In this document: piece by piece, positions 37,004-48,137 of the stretch
Layout: the number at the start of each line of letters is the position of its first letter
Position numbering within the stretch: the stretch's first letter is position 1
DNA from: Trichomonas tenax
Taxonomy: Eukaryota > Parabasalia > Trichomonadida > Trichomonadidae
Length of the DNA stretch: 64,000 nt
NCBI GenBank assembly: GCA_023091735.1
Contig: JALKBU010000143.1
Location: forward strand, 1 to 64,000
Reading direction: 5' to 3'
Position numbers and translations under genes: made by a program
Notes under the pieces: generated by a model
Seen by the model: only the letters and a program-made list of their open reading frames with translations
Told to the model about the DNA's origin: nothing
The model's database searches: none

Positions 37004-37502
37004 TCATTCTAATAACAATAAATCAACATTAATATTTTCAAGGTGAAAAAGCCACAAAACACATCAAAAATACCACTTTTTAAGGGTCCTGTCAAGCCGT
37101 CCGGGTGCGCCCCCTGCAATAACCCTCATAACTTCATAATGAAATTGTTTAAAGGTTCCTTTCATTATCACAAATTTCATTTCTTAAGAACTGTGTTATA
37201 GAATATGAATATATAATATTTATGAGATTGTTCTGCGTTGAGAATTCAATATGATATTGATTGTTGAATTTGTCATTTCTAGAAGTGGAAACACTTTCAT
37301 TTCTTCTTGAATAAAATCATCAAATAACAATGCTGCAGCAATGATTATCTGATCGAACATCAAAATCTGCCAAATGGATTCTTATCATGATATTGCATTC
37401 CTCATATCATATAATAAATGAATTCACAAAAGAAAATCTTTTATTTCAATTCTAATCCGTGTTTTCCTTGATTTGACTAAAATCATTTTTTTCGAGAACA
37501 AA
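37004..37502. other. Spacer with a GC-rich island
   Basis: Mostly AT-rich with no gene. A short GC-rich block at about 37084-37122 (GTCCTGTCAAGCCGTCCGGG and following) stands out and has no coding sense. Confidence 0.45.
37483..37491 (+). promoter_or_regulatory. Inr-like TCATTTTTT of SEL1L-like gene
   Basis: TCATTTTTT at 37483 lies 20 bp before ATG 37503 and fits the initiator consensus. It supports ATG 37503 over the TTG at 37473. Confidence 0.5.
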
Positions 37503-39152
37503 ATGGCGCTGAGACTTTTAGATATGTTCCTCAACATAACGAACATTAAAATGCCGTGGAAAAAAGGACTTCTTATGGACGATCCTTATTATCTTCCACC
37601 GCCTCCAGTGTTCAAATTAGTCACGATTAACCGGTTTTCCATTATTGTCGACGATTTAACTTATGATGCGAGCAAAAATAGTGATCTCAAGTCTATATAC
37701 AACTCACTCTACTTACGAATGGACATCCAAGAGAATCTTGATAAATTGAAAAAATTATGCAGCCAAAATGATCCAAATGCGTGCTTAGGATATGGAAGAA
37801 TATTCGAATTCGGAGCATATAATCAAACCGAAAATCACGATATCGCTCGGGAATATTACAAATTGGCAATAAAACATGGAAGCACAACAGCACGATCACT
37901 TCTGTCATTCTACCATCGATATTACGACAAAGATATTGCGCTTTCTATTGTAGAAGCCGACTCATCCCTCACAGCAATTGAATCGATTTTATCTCGTGGA
38001 TCGCAATTCCTTGAGGGCAAATATCGACCACATTCGTGTCCAACAGCTTACAGTGCAATAAATGTAACTGCTCAATCCGTCACAAATATGTTTGTTTTCC
38101 CGATACAACGAAATCTCCCCAATAGCACCGAATTATCAAGATTGACCAAGAGCAACGATCCAATTGACATGTATAACCTCGCAATGACGAAAATATTCAC
38201 GCCTTATCCTTCTAATTCCGAAATCAACAATGTTCTCAAACTTCTGACGAAATCTTTTGAAGCTGGATATAAGCAGGCTGGTGGTCCACTCGCTTACGTA
38301 CTCAGATACAAGAATTACTCTAAATCTGCTTTCGAACCTTATTTAAACGCCGCTTTAGAGGTTGGAGAGCCGACAGCACTGTATTTGATGTTTATGATGA
38401 TCCAAGAGCGCGATGTTGCCGGTGCTCGTTGCCCCGAAATGCTAAAATATCTTCGAGTTTCCGCAAATCAAAATTATTCACCCGCAATCGGAACTCTTGG
38501 CGACTTTTTCTATTACGGACATTGTAACATCGGCCGCAGCAACGTCAAGGGATATGAATATCGTTCTCACAGCGCTTCTCTCGGAAACTTCAAAAATATT
38601 TACCTCGCTGCACAGCAGTTAATTGGCGGCGATGGCGTGATACAAAACTGCGAACGCGGTGTCGAAATGACACGTCAGCTCATCGAATTCGGCCCATGGA
38701 CGAAATTCTTCGACAAGTATGTATCTAAGGGATCCGAGCACGCGTTCCTCAAGATGCTTGACCTCGGATTAACACCAATGGGCGCTGTCAAGTCGAACAA
38801 GACTGATGACCACGCATACGCAGATAACTATTTGCAGCATGTCAGAAACGCTCGCACTGGAAACGATACATCAGCACTGTGGCTCGCTCTCCACACTCCG
38901 CTTCACGAGGCCGATGAATACTTCTACAGGATGACGCAGATGCAGACAGCAGTGCAAGTTCTCGTTGGTCCAGTCAAGTTTTACGTGATGATGCGTGAAT
39001 TACCAAAATACATCGACGGAACACTGCCTGACGATGATGCGAAGATCCTCCTTAATTATCTCAAGCCTCTTATACTTAATGCAATCGAATTTGTTCTTTT
39101 TGTCATCTTAATGATACTTGTTTCAGTGAGAGTCAAGATTTTGACACAATAA
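37503..39152 (+). CDS. SEL1L/Hrd3-like ERAD adaptor
   Basis: 549 residues. Sel1-like repeats run through the middle: AREYYKLAIKHGSTTARSLLSF, KLLTKSFEAGYKQAGGPLAY, MLKYLRVSANQNYSPAIGTLGDF and YRSHSASLGNFKNIYLAA blocks, with DFFYYGH and Gly-Asp turns. A single hydrophobic span (about 522-545) lies at the C-terminus with a short tail. A lumenal Sel1-repeat array plus C-terminal anchor is the plan of SEL1L/Hrd3, which pairs with the Hrd1 ubiquitin ligase to pass misfolded ER glycoproteins out for degradation. N-glycosylation sequons occur throughout. A signal peptide is not obvious, so a start further upstream or a weak signal is possible. Confidence 0.75.
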   Translation: MALRLLDMFLNITNIKMPWKKGLLMDDPYYLPPPPVFKLVTINRFSIIVDDLTYDASKNSDLKSIYNSLYLRMDIQENLDKLKKLCSQNDPNACLGYGRIFEFGAYNQTENHDIAREYYKLAIKHGSTTARSLLSFYHRYYDKDIALSIVEADSSLTAIESILSRGSQFLEGKYRPHSCPTAYSAINVTAQSVTNMFVFPIQRNLPNSTELSRLTKSNDPIDMYNLAMTKIFTPYPSNSEINNVLKLLTKSFEAGYKQAGGPLAYVLRYKNYSKSAFEPYLNAALEVGEPTALYLMFMMIQERDVAGARCPEMLKYLRVSANQNYSPAIGTLGDFFYYGHCNIGRSNVKGYEYRSHSASLGNFKNIYLAAQQLIGGDGVIQNCERGVEMTRQLIEFGPWTKFFDKYVSKGSEHAFLKMLDLGLTPMGAVKSNKTDDHAYADNYLQHVRNARTGNDTSALWLALHTPLHEADEYFYRMTQMQTAVQVLVGPVKFYVMMRELPKYIDGTLPDDDAKILLNYLKPLILNAIEFVLFVILMILVSVRVKILTQ

Positions 39153-39358
39153 TATTGTTTTTGTGTTTATTTATTAAATGGATGTTATACTGTAGTTAAA
39201 AAGATTATTATTATATTTAATTCAATCAAAAGTAATAAGCAAATAATATTGAAGGAATTGAATATTTTTGATGTATATATTGTAGGTATTTGTTTCGTGA
39301 GATTTAATTTGTGAAATATAGAGATTTGATTGTAAAGGATGTAAAAAACTCTTTATGT

Positions 39359-40114
39359 TTAGGCAAGGTTGACTGTACCACGGCGACGACCTGTGCGGCG
39401 AGCAGCGACAAGACCAAGCTTCTGACCTGGGCGGGCAGAGCGGGAAACTGTGCCTGGGCCACCCATATGCTGGTGGGAACCACCACCGTGTCTGTGGTCT
39501 ACTGGGTTCATCTTGATACCGCAAACGACTGGCCATGTGTGGCGTTTAGCCTTATACTTGTAGTGGACGTTACCGGCCTTGAGGAGTGGCTTCTCAAGAC
39601 GGCCACCACCAGCGGCGATACCTAATGTAGCACGGCAGATGTTAGAAACGAGAGCCTTGCGGCCAGATGGGAGCTGGATACGTGTGTAGTTCTCTGTGTG
39701 GCCAATGACACGGCAGGAGTCACCAGAGCAGCGGCCATAGCGACCACCATCACCTGGGCGGTGCTCAACATTGCAGATTTCTGTACCTTCTGGGATTTGA
39801 GCGAGTGGAAGGATGTTGCCGATGTGGAGGTCAGCCTGGACGCCGCACTTGACGAACTGGCCTGTGTGGATGCCTTCTGGGGCGATGACGAGGGCGGAGT
39901 CGAAGCCCTGGCCCTCAGCCTTCTTGAAGACGACCTTGGCGAGTGGAGCGCCACGGCCTGGGTCGTGGACGATTTCCTTGACCATGCCGGAGATGACAGA
40001 GGTTCTCTCGGCGGCATCGAGAGCGCGGAACTTAGCTGGACCAACGCGGTGGTGGGTGTGGGCCTGGAAGACAGAGCCGTTACCTCTACGCTGAGCACGA
40101 ACGATGTGACCCAT
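39359..40114 (-). CDS. 60S ribosomal protein L8 (uL2)
   Basis: 251 residues. Typical eukaryotic L8: MGHIVRAQRRGNGSVF start, HTHHRVGPAKFRALD, EGIHTGQFVKCG, GNILPL, and the peptidyl-transferase-proximal VDHRHGGGSHQHMGGPGTV including the conserved His loop. It is essential for the active centre of the large subunit. ATG 40114 gives the normal N-terminus; the frame is open for 15 more codons upstream. CCTTCCTTTTACC lies directly before the ATG and resembles the CCTTT core element. GC-rich, biased codons fit high expression. Confidence 0.97.
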   Translation of the reverse strand: MGHIVRAQRRGNGSVFQAHTHHRVGPAKFRALDAAERTSVISGMVKEIVHDPGRGAPLAKVVFKKAEGQGFDSALVIAPEGIHTGQFVKCGVQADLHIGNILPLAQIPEGTEICNVEHRPGDGGRYGRCSGDSCRVIGHTENYTRIQLPSGRKALVSNICRATLGIAAGGGRLEKPLLKAGNVHYKYKAKRHTWPVVCGIKMNPVDHRHGGGSHQHMGGPGTVSRSARPGQKLGLVAARRTGRRRGTVNLA

Positions 40115-40130
40115 TGGTAAAAGGAAGGGC
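40102..40130 (-). promoter_or_regulatory. CCTTT-type element at uL2 start
   Basis: On the minus strand CCCTTCCTTTTACCA runs straight into ATG 40114. A similar GCCTTTCCAAG precedes uS10 and CCTTTTTATTT precedes the ARM-like gene at 44707. Trichomonad work describes a CCTTT core motif that can stand in for or overlap the Inr. Confidence 0.4.
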
Positions 40131-43100
40131 GAAACGGTTTTTTTCGTGGTCGATCTCAATTTTCGCTTTTATTTCGTTTTTGATATCTCCATTATATTAT
40201 AATGATATATTTTAGGTTTTTGAAGGGAAATTAGTAGGATTTAAAGAAATGCCTTGTAAAATTATTAATAATTTTTATTATGCACACTTTAGTTGTGGAG
40301 ATATTAAAGCTCAAATATCCAAAATTGACAGCGTTGAGCGCTCAAAAATGCATGTTTCTAGGATCACCTCTTAATTCATATTTCATCTCTTTGATATATC
40401 ATATATATGATTGTGATTTATCTGTGACTTTGCATATTTATCTTTTTTGCATCGCATATAAAAAGTTATCTTGGTCATAGTTTGTCCGGGCGCAAAATAC
40501 TTTGATTTGATTGTAAAAAAGCATTGAAGATGAGTTATAACTATGTAAATTTAGCATTATACTGATAAAGATCAATTGAAATCTGTATTTAAAGTTTGAA
40601 CGCAAATATCTTCATAACGAAAATTAGATATTAAATTTGTTTTTGAAAATACAGCTATTTTTGTACTTAGGGGATCATTTCCGTTCACTGCAGCATAAAA
40701 TATTTTAATTTTGATATCTGGTAAAAATTGAAACCTCACCCCTGTTTTTTTGCTATGTAATTTAAATGTCAATAATGATAAATCTGCCATGTAAACATAT
40801 CACTTTTTGAGCTCTCATTTCCTTTCACTACAGTTTCGATTAAATCTAAATTTGGTTTTGATTACCCAAATTTGCCATATTTTTACCAACGATAGAAAAG
40901 TAGGGTGAGTCACGACGATATTGTCACTTTTCTACTGATCCTGCCTTCACCCGAACTTGAATTTTTGCAGCAAGATTTTAGACTGTAACACATCTTTGAC
41001 ATTGTACCACCCTTAACCTCGCTCCTTTTTCCCCACTTCCAAAATTTGGGATATTTGTCAACAATTATGCGCCTTTACAGGATATGAAGCATCAATTCCT
41101 GCTTCAGATTGACAAATACTTTCCTAGGGGCATTTTCAGGTGCCAATACTCTTTCACCGAGTCCTCCACCCTTTCTAGAAAAGCTGACATTTGTAAAGTG
41201 TCAGATTGGCCATACTTAATGTAGTAAACGAACAGCTTTTAAAAACCAAGAGAGATCAAGCATTAATAAATTAATGACCTCTACAATCAACAGATAATAT
41301 AGCCACTCAATCAATTACTTCCATTCTCAGCAAAGAATCTTCAGCAAGAAATCTCGCTCAGTTCCACAAAGAAATCAAGACCTGTTTACGAACTCATCTA
41401 CGGTCAGCTGTTCACGATCCAGGAGAGAGGCGAGATCGAGGTTAAGAAAGGAAAGATATTCACATACCTCGTTGAGCCATAATTTAATAGATTTTCATGA
41501 TTTTTTTCGAAAATCATACTGTTTGTAAATTTGTTTTTAATATGTTACTAATCTACCGTTGTTTTTCACACTGCAAATGTGTCTAAATCGGTAGATAACA
41601 TTTTTCAAGATATCAAACTTTCAATTTAAGAACCTATCACATAACATACATCATTGCTACGGAAAATTGAAGCGATAACAAAAAGAAATGAAGGTAGTTG
41701 CAGGTAATCTTTTGCGCATTTTTCATCTGTTCCGGATTTTTTTTCCGCAAAATCATGGATAAACAGCACAGATGCCTGTTTTCGGATATATGCGATAGTT
41801 TAAGCTGCAGAAATCAATGGTCCTTGCCCGGTACTTTTTGGTCAAAGTGAAAAAAACGGTAAAATACTAAGAAAAGCTTTGATTCATCATCTACGCTCCA
41901 TTGTAAGTGAAGAAACATTAAAAGAAATGATATTTTCGCTTTCTTTTCATATTTCGATATTGAAATCAAAGCGCGCAGGTATAATTAGCATTACCATGAT
42001 ACCCAGCTCCACAGTAGCAGTGATTGTTGCCATAGTTACACCTGATTTACATTCGAAATTTCGGAATATTTCAAATTGATTTTAATTCTCGATTTCTTTG
42101 ATACAGAACACTTGACCACATCGTAGATTGTATATCTGCCATTTGCAATTCGCTTGATTCATCAAAACCTTTATATTGATCGTATATCATTCAGTTTCGT
42201 TTCTTCCAGATAGCAGCACTTCGTGTACTGGCAAATAATCGTATAGACTTCGCGTTACTGTCTGAATGGAACAAAACTGAGCGATTACAAATATAAATAT
42301 TATCCAACAACACAAGCGATTGCTATTAAGGTTGTATTTCTTTATTGCTGCTGTGGAAGTATTGATACATGAAGTTAGCTATCTTAAGAACATATTTTAT
42401 TATTAAATTCCAATGTTTTCAAGAAATTAATAAGATCAATAACTAGCTAACAGTTGCGGTATACATACTTCTCTTAGCAACACGATCGTTGCTGTATAAA
42501 ATTTATATCAGGAAATAATACTTCAAAAACGCCTAATTTTTAGCTCACAGCCATCTGTTCAACGTTCTACTTCGTAATGGAGCTCCTCGTTTTCTCCAAC
42601 TTTTATTTGTACTTTCACTGTTGTCAAATTCGCTATTACACACGAAATACACAATTACACACATCATAAAAACAAATTCCCAAAGAAAACATACCTCAAA
42701 TGCATAAAACTTAATATTCAATCATATAAAATATCTTGTTTGGAGGCTAAGACTTTAAGAAAGTATTGCTCATCTCGAGGCCATCTTAGCTTATGAAGAG
42801 CAATGCCTTAAATGAACATTAATTTGTAATCAATTTTATACACTCTTTCAGCATTTATGCTTAGGAAATTAGGCACAGAACGAAATTTCCTCTGCGTTAT
42901 TACAACAAAAAAGCAACAAAAAACATCATCATGAAATAACGTATATTTTGTCCAGTTAATTATTTACATGGCAATACTTTAACATATTTTTGTCATGTAA
43001 TTTTTACGCAACAGATTGTAAGGGAAAGTTTATTATTACATAGATATGCGTTCCAATGCGGCATTTTTATTGGAAATCGTCAATTGCAGATCCTTGAATC

Positions 43101-43294
43101 ATCATTGCATTTGCAGATTGTAATTATAAAGACTTTAATGTTAACTCAAAAGGTTTCTTGGTGATATTAACATGAAAATATTGTAAAATTTCATTGTATA
43201 TTGAACACTATAATTTGGCCATATTCATACTCCTCTGGTATGCATATCATCTTTCACCTTATGTTCACATATTTGTTAATAAAATTATCGAGTG
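40115..43294. other. 3.2-kb gene-poor stretch with relics and dyads
   Basis: No intact gene. It includes inverted TAGAAAAGT/ACTTTTCTA at 40893-40901 and 40926-40934, a coding relic at 41302-41482, an 8-bp dyad ATCTACCG/CGGTAGAT at 41551-41558 and 41589-41596 with flanking ATGTTA/TAACAT, and crossing inverted repeats near 42740-42805. Frames such as 41879-42079 have no coding signature. Confidence 0.5.
41302..41482 (+). pseudogene. Gene relic, frameshifted, unknown family
   Basis: A short GC-richer patch reads as coding in two successive frames: first TQSITSILSKESSARNLAQ and following, then, after a shift near 41370, RPVYELIYGQLFTIQERGE and on to LVEP and TAA 41480-41482. Codon choice (CTC, ATC, GAG, GGT) is that of expressed genes here. 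It is probably the 3' end of a lost gene. I do not recognise the protein. Confidence 0.4.
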
Positions 43295-44707
43295 TTAGTA
43301 TGAAGCAAGAATTTGTCTGCATAATTCAATCTTAGGGTTGTCATCTTCAATAGCTTCAAATAGATTGAGCCAATCTGGTAAGTTCTCATTCTTGTATATA
43401 TACAGTAACAGTCCATGCTTTTCTAATGATTGATATGTGTCATAAAATATATCTGCGATGAAAGAATTCGATTTTGCATCATCTAGCTCCAATAGCTGCA
43501 AAATGGAATTAAGAAGGCCACTCGTTACAAATGATAAACATATGTCATGACATTTATGAATTATTGACTTGAAGTTATTCATTATAGAAAGCTGAGCAAT
43601 AGGATAAAGATGCTCAAAAATATGAGATAGCAAACCAAAAATTTCTGTTAAAGAATCATCAAGCTGCCCAAAGCTTATCATCTTTTCAAGTAATGCAAAA
43701 TACAAATTAACGTAACTAGTTTGAACATCAGTTTCTTTGTTTGGAAGTTCTTCGAATATAGTATTGAATTGGAATAGCGTCATTATTTCAACAACCTTAA
43801 TAGGAGTCTCTAAATACCTTACAGCCAAAGCCAGACATTGCGCAGATTCACTGTCGCACTTATCAGATCTAGAATGAGCAATTTTAAGAAATTCTGCAAG
43901 CTGCATCAACAAATCTTCATTTCCATTATATCCAGCAATCATAAATAATTTCTCGATAATAGTAATAAAGCCAACATCATTCTCAAAAGGAACTTCAACT
44001 CCTTCAGGTTTTTCTGAACAGAGGTTTGTGTGAAATTCCATTAACAAAGAAAGAAACTCAGATGAAAAATCTGGTTTGTTTTCTTCGAAACCAATATTTG
44101 CATTATTACATCTATTAAATACTGCAAGAATTATTCTAATGATGCAATTATGTGCTGGATAAGATGTTACTTGATACAACATATCAACAATATGTAAGAT
44201 ATCATTAGAATTTATAAATTCTTCCAAAAAACTAATGCTGCAGTCGCAAACTATATTGGATATAATAAGCAAAATATACTCATAATAGTTTTGATCAACA
44301 TTTGTGAAATTAACAACTAAAAATATAAAAATCCCAGATGCAAATAAATACGATGAATAAACTGTTGTTGTCGATGTAAGAATGTCTATATATGCTATAA
44401 TAATGTCAAAGTGTTCAAGCTGGCGATTTTCATATGCAAAAGTCAGCAAAAATTTAGTGAATTCAAAAAAGTTAATAGCATTGAGATCTTCTGCCAATAC
44501 ACCATCATTAGGTGTCTTATAGTCACTTAGGAATGCATAAATAGAATAAATAGCTTCAATGTTATTTTCGAAATCATTATGAAGTTCCATTGCTTGATGA
44601 ACTTTTTCAAGTATATCCGAGCAAATTAATTCCACTGGAACATTTTCGTCCTTTATTTCTATGCTTTGGCGATCTTTTTGCTTTCCATCTTCATTTTTAA
44701 AATCCAT
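43295..44707 (-). CDS. ARM/HEAT-like helical protein, family member 3
   Basis: About 470 residues of amphipathic helices with a charged N-terminus (MDFKNEDGKQK) and an acidic C-terminal stretch then final helix (AIEDDNPK, LCRQIL). It matches the two ARM-like proteins near 8 and 12 kb in size, N- and C-terminal pattern and composition. The upstream ATG at 44743 is in frame, but CCTTTTTATTT directly precedes ATG 44707, and the MD(F/Y)K start matches member 2, so 44707 is preferred. Function unknown; likely an adaptor or scaffold. Confidence 0.7.
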   Translation of the reverse strand: MDFKNEDGKQKDRQSIEIKDENVPVELICSDILEKVHQAMELHNDFENNIEAIYSIYAFLSDYKTPNDGVLAEDLNAINFFEFTKFLLTFAYENRQLEHFDIIIAYIDILTSTTTVYSSYLFASGIFIFLVVNFTNVDQNYYEYILLIISNIVCDCSISFLEEFINSNDILHIVDMLYQVTSYPAHNCIIRIILAVFNRCNNANIGFEENKPDFSSEFLSLLMEFHTNLCSEKPEGVEVPFENDVGFITIIEKLFMIAGYNGNEDLLMQLAEFLKIAHSRSDKCDSESAQCLALAVRYLETPIKVVEIMTLFQFNTIFEELPNKETDVQTSYVNLYFALLEKMISFGQLDDSLTEIFGLLSHIFEHLYPIAQLSIMNNFKSIIHKCHDICLSFVTSGLLNSILQLLELDDAKSNSFIADIFYDTYQSLEKHGLLLYIYKNENLPDWLNLFEAIEDDNPKIELCRQILASY

Positions 44708-46735
44708 AAATAAAAAGGTCACATTTTCCTTTTTACATGTCATATGTCAAATATATCTATAACGTCACTTTTATATATCTTAAATTTACCATCATTTTTC
44801 ATTTTTCTTTCTCGACTCAGTTAATGAAAGTGATATATGCAAATTTATTGCTGCACAAATTATAGATGTTTCATATTCTATAATTTGCTTCAACATTCAT
44901 CATCAAAAGGCCGTGGCACTCCCTTTCACAGATTCAATTTCATTATAACTTTAATGGTAGACACAGGGAGTAGTGTAGATGCTCATACTAAAATATCTAA
45001 GCTCTACTAACTTAAGTTATGGAGAGCATAATTTTGGAATTTGATTAAATAAAAATTTGTAATTTGAAAATTTACATGTCAAATTAATCTAATGGGAAAA
45101 GTGCTTTTTTGACATATTAGTGGAGTGTTCGATTCTCGATGTAATTGTATTTTTTCTTTCTAATCATAACTACATATGTGCTCGTTGAAAAAATCATTCC
45201 TGAGCAGAATATTTATATGCAGGATGTAATGTATTAAAATGAGTAAGAGTTAATCATCAAATGAAATTCTTCAATTCAATCAGATAATTTTACATTTAAT
45301 TTCATGCTTTTACATATGATATGCATATTTCTGTATTAAGTAGTATGTGATTTATCATTTAATGTTATTTTTTAGCTAATATAAAAAATAATTGAGAATT
45401 ACGACTATATTTCACTTTGATTGCTTAGCCAACATAGCTGCACATTCTGAAAAAATTTATAATATATATGTCTGCATAAAATATAGTTTCATAATCAAGA
45501 TCTTTGTGAAATTGATTTTTTTCCCATTGAATTCATCAGTTTCAAACGAATTTAATTAATTTTGGTTTAAAAGCCAAATCGATTTCAACTATCTGTATGC
45601 TGCAGTTACTTATTCTGATTTTTAATTATCATTTATCATATTTGATTAAATTTAATAAAGACGTTAATTTTTTTGACATATCTTTATTGGAATTTTTACG
45701 GCGAACTTCGATATATTTCAGGGAACTTTAATAACTTTTAGTATAAGTGTCCATCCATGACTGTAAAGATTGAAGCAGAATCACTGTTTGATTATGTTGA
45801 ATAAATTATCTTTTCGAATCTAATATTAAAATGGATATTGATAACGAATACAGTAACCACATGCTCGAGAATCAAAATACATTAGGATCAAATACCATTT
45901 TATTGACTGCAGTTTTGAAAATCAAAATGTATCTCGAGAAGTTATGTTAGCCAAGCTATGGTAATCAAGTTTTTTAATCTTTGGGCTAGTGGCTTTCTAA
46001 TATTTCAAAGTTATAAAAATAGCAAATGACAATTTTTTTTACATATGTGATAATTAAATGAAATATCATAACATATATTACATGATATAAAATGCATGTT
46101 CACTTCAAAATTTGGGCAAAATTCGATTTTATGTGTAAATTGAATAGTTTTTCAACAAAAATGAGATCCACGCTTAACTAAATGTATAATAATATTTAGC
46201 TCTATGTTGCTGTTGACTATATCATTACTTTAAAATATTAATATAATCCAATTCAATGATAAGAAACATTTTATTAGCCTGAGATGGATTTTTTAAAATA
46301 AGGTTAAGAGTGTCACGGCCTTTCATCATCAGATATCTAAATAAAGTTCATGATTCAAATTCATTTTGTTCACAAGCTTTATGTTTTGTTTCTATAAAAC
46401 ATATATGCTATTCGTTTATTAATTATATTATTTTATGAACATGAAAATACTTGATTTTCAAGATCTCATTTTTATGGTACGTTTATATCCCCAAGTTCTA
46501 AGCCATTTTAGAAAGATCAAATTTTTATATATCTCGAATTAATATAAATTAGTCCTTTAAACCTATTTGCATCATTTGAATAACACATATCTTAGAAGTA
46601 TTCTCGAAATGCATGTTTATAATAACAAAACGGTCTAAAATCGTTTATATTTCATTAATTTTCCGTTTAAATTCAAAATATCGCTATTTTAACTACTAGC
46701 AATGATATAGATCATAGAGTATAATTGAATGGAAT
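44708..46735. other. 2-kb AT-rich spacer
   Basis: No supported gene or RNA. A weak dyad ACTCCCT/AGGGAGT (near 44918 and 44966) and TTTTTTGACAT repeats near 45104 and 45669 are the only items noticed. Confidence 0.5.
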
Positions 46736-47931
46736 ATGAGAGAAAGGACAATTTCATATTTTGAAGAGAGATTTAATAAAAGTACTCAAATCCATTTTCT
46801 TGCAATTTAAAAGGATCATTCTCACATACAACAACATCTGCAACGATAACTAAGTCTCCGACATACACCAGTCGCATCTCTCCCTGCGCAAAAGATAGAT
46901 TTGTTTCTCCAGCTAAATCTCAGAATCGTTCTCCACTACGAGTAAGTACCAACTCTATTACTGATTCAAATGCAAACAAAAGAAAGTCAACACATTCTAC
47001 ACCAAAATATCACAATGCGCCAATTGCTGAACATACTATTTTAGATGCTCCAAATGTTCAAAAAAACTTACCACTTAAATTAATTGACTTTAGCGATTGT
47101 GGTGACCTTGCTGTGGCACTTGGCAATTCGATTTACATTTGGTCACAAGGAAAAGTTAATCTTTTACTGGAATCAAAGAGTATTAAATTCGATTCTGTTT
47201 GTTGGTGTGATTATGGTCTTATTATTTCTGGCTCTGGTCAAATAGAGCTTTGGGATGTGAGGAGATAATGTGCCATCAAAGAGATCACTGACCATGTTGA
47301 TCGATGCTGTGCTATCAGCAGTTACGGCGATCTAATCGCTACTGGCGGTTATGATGGACGTATTAATATTACAGAACTCTGTAGTTCAGATGTGAGATCA
47401 ATTAAAGATTACAGGAAGTATGGACAGGAATCAGGCCTCTCAAGGTTCTTTGATGGAAGATATCTTGCTGCTGGTTTCGATGGAGTTGTTGCAATTGTTG
47501 ATAAAGATGCCTATCAAACATCTGGACGTGTCCAGGGCCTCACATGGTCACAAAATGATGTCTTGTATGCAGCTGATTATGATCAAGGTGTTATTCAAAT
47601 GATAAGGGCAAGTTCAGGGAATATTGCTCATGATATTGACAAAGAATCACCAATCAGTGGTTTGTGTTATACAGATTGTTGGGGACTTTTGTCATGCAGG
47701 AGCATCAGAGGAGAATGGCACATTCACTCACGAAAATTAGAGTTTGTCAAGAGCTATAGCGGTCACACATCAGGTATTATCAACATTACTGCATGCAAGG
47801 CTAAGAACTTGGTCGCAACTATAGGCATCGATGAGACTCTCAGAATTTGGAATTTGAGAGATCATTGTATTCAGACATTGCCATCAGTCAAAAGACCGCC
47901 AAGTCCATTTGGAAACTTTGGAATTCGTTAA
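46736..47931 (+). pseudogene. Cdc20/Cdh1 (Fizzy) APC/C activator, broken
   Basis: A Fizzy-family WD40 protein damaged twice. ATG 46736 opens a frame with RTISYFEERF that ends at 46808. The next segment, one frame over, is open from 46780 and carries KDRFVSP (C-box-like DRF-P), a Ser/Asn/Lys-rich linker, TILDAPNV with NLPLKLIDFS (the LDAP-L-DFYLN-LDWS start of the propeller), VALGNSIYIW and IELWDVRR. TAA then interrupts at 47266-47268, and the same frame continues through IATGGYDGRINI, LTWSQNDVLY, SGHTSGIINI and TLRIWNLR to the end, FGIR. The C-terminal Ile-Arg is the tail that docks on the APC/C. About 390 codons in all. Either a pseudogene or two sequence errors. Confidence 0.75.
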
Positions 47932-48137
47932 ATATATATTTTAACTATAATAAAGAAATATTGATGTAACTATATCAAGATATTCAATCATAAGAAAGTA
48001 ATGAAGATGGTTTTAAGTTGCCATTTCGATCAATTGATATATATTAAATAGATTTTCGTGAAAGTTGAAATTAAGGTTATACAACTTGAGAACCTTACAT
48101 GACAAAATACTTTTTACATGACAATTTTAGTTCAAAA

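Noticed and set aside
39622..40120. Long frames on both strands over uL2
   Set aside because: Shadows of the ribosomal protein gene.
41879..42079. 66-codon frame in the gene-poor region
   Set aside because: Hydrophobic low-complexity reading without codon bias or motif.
45121..45150. GTTCGATTC resembling a tRNA T-loop
   Set aside because: The flanking bases do not form the 5-bp T stem.
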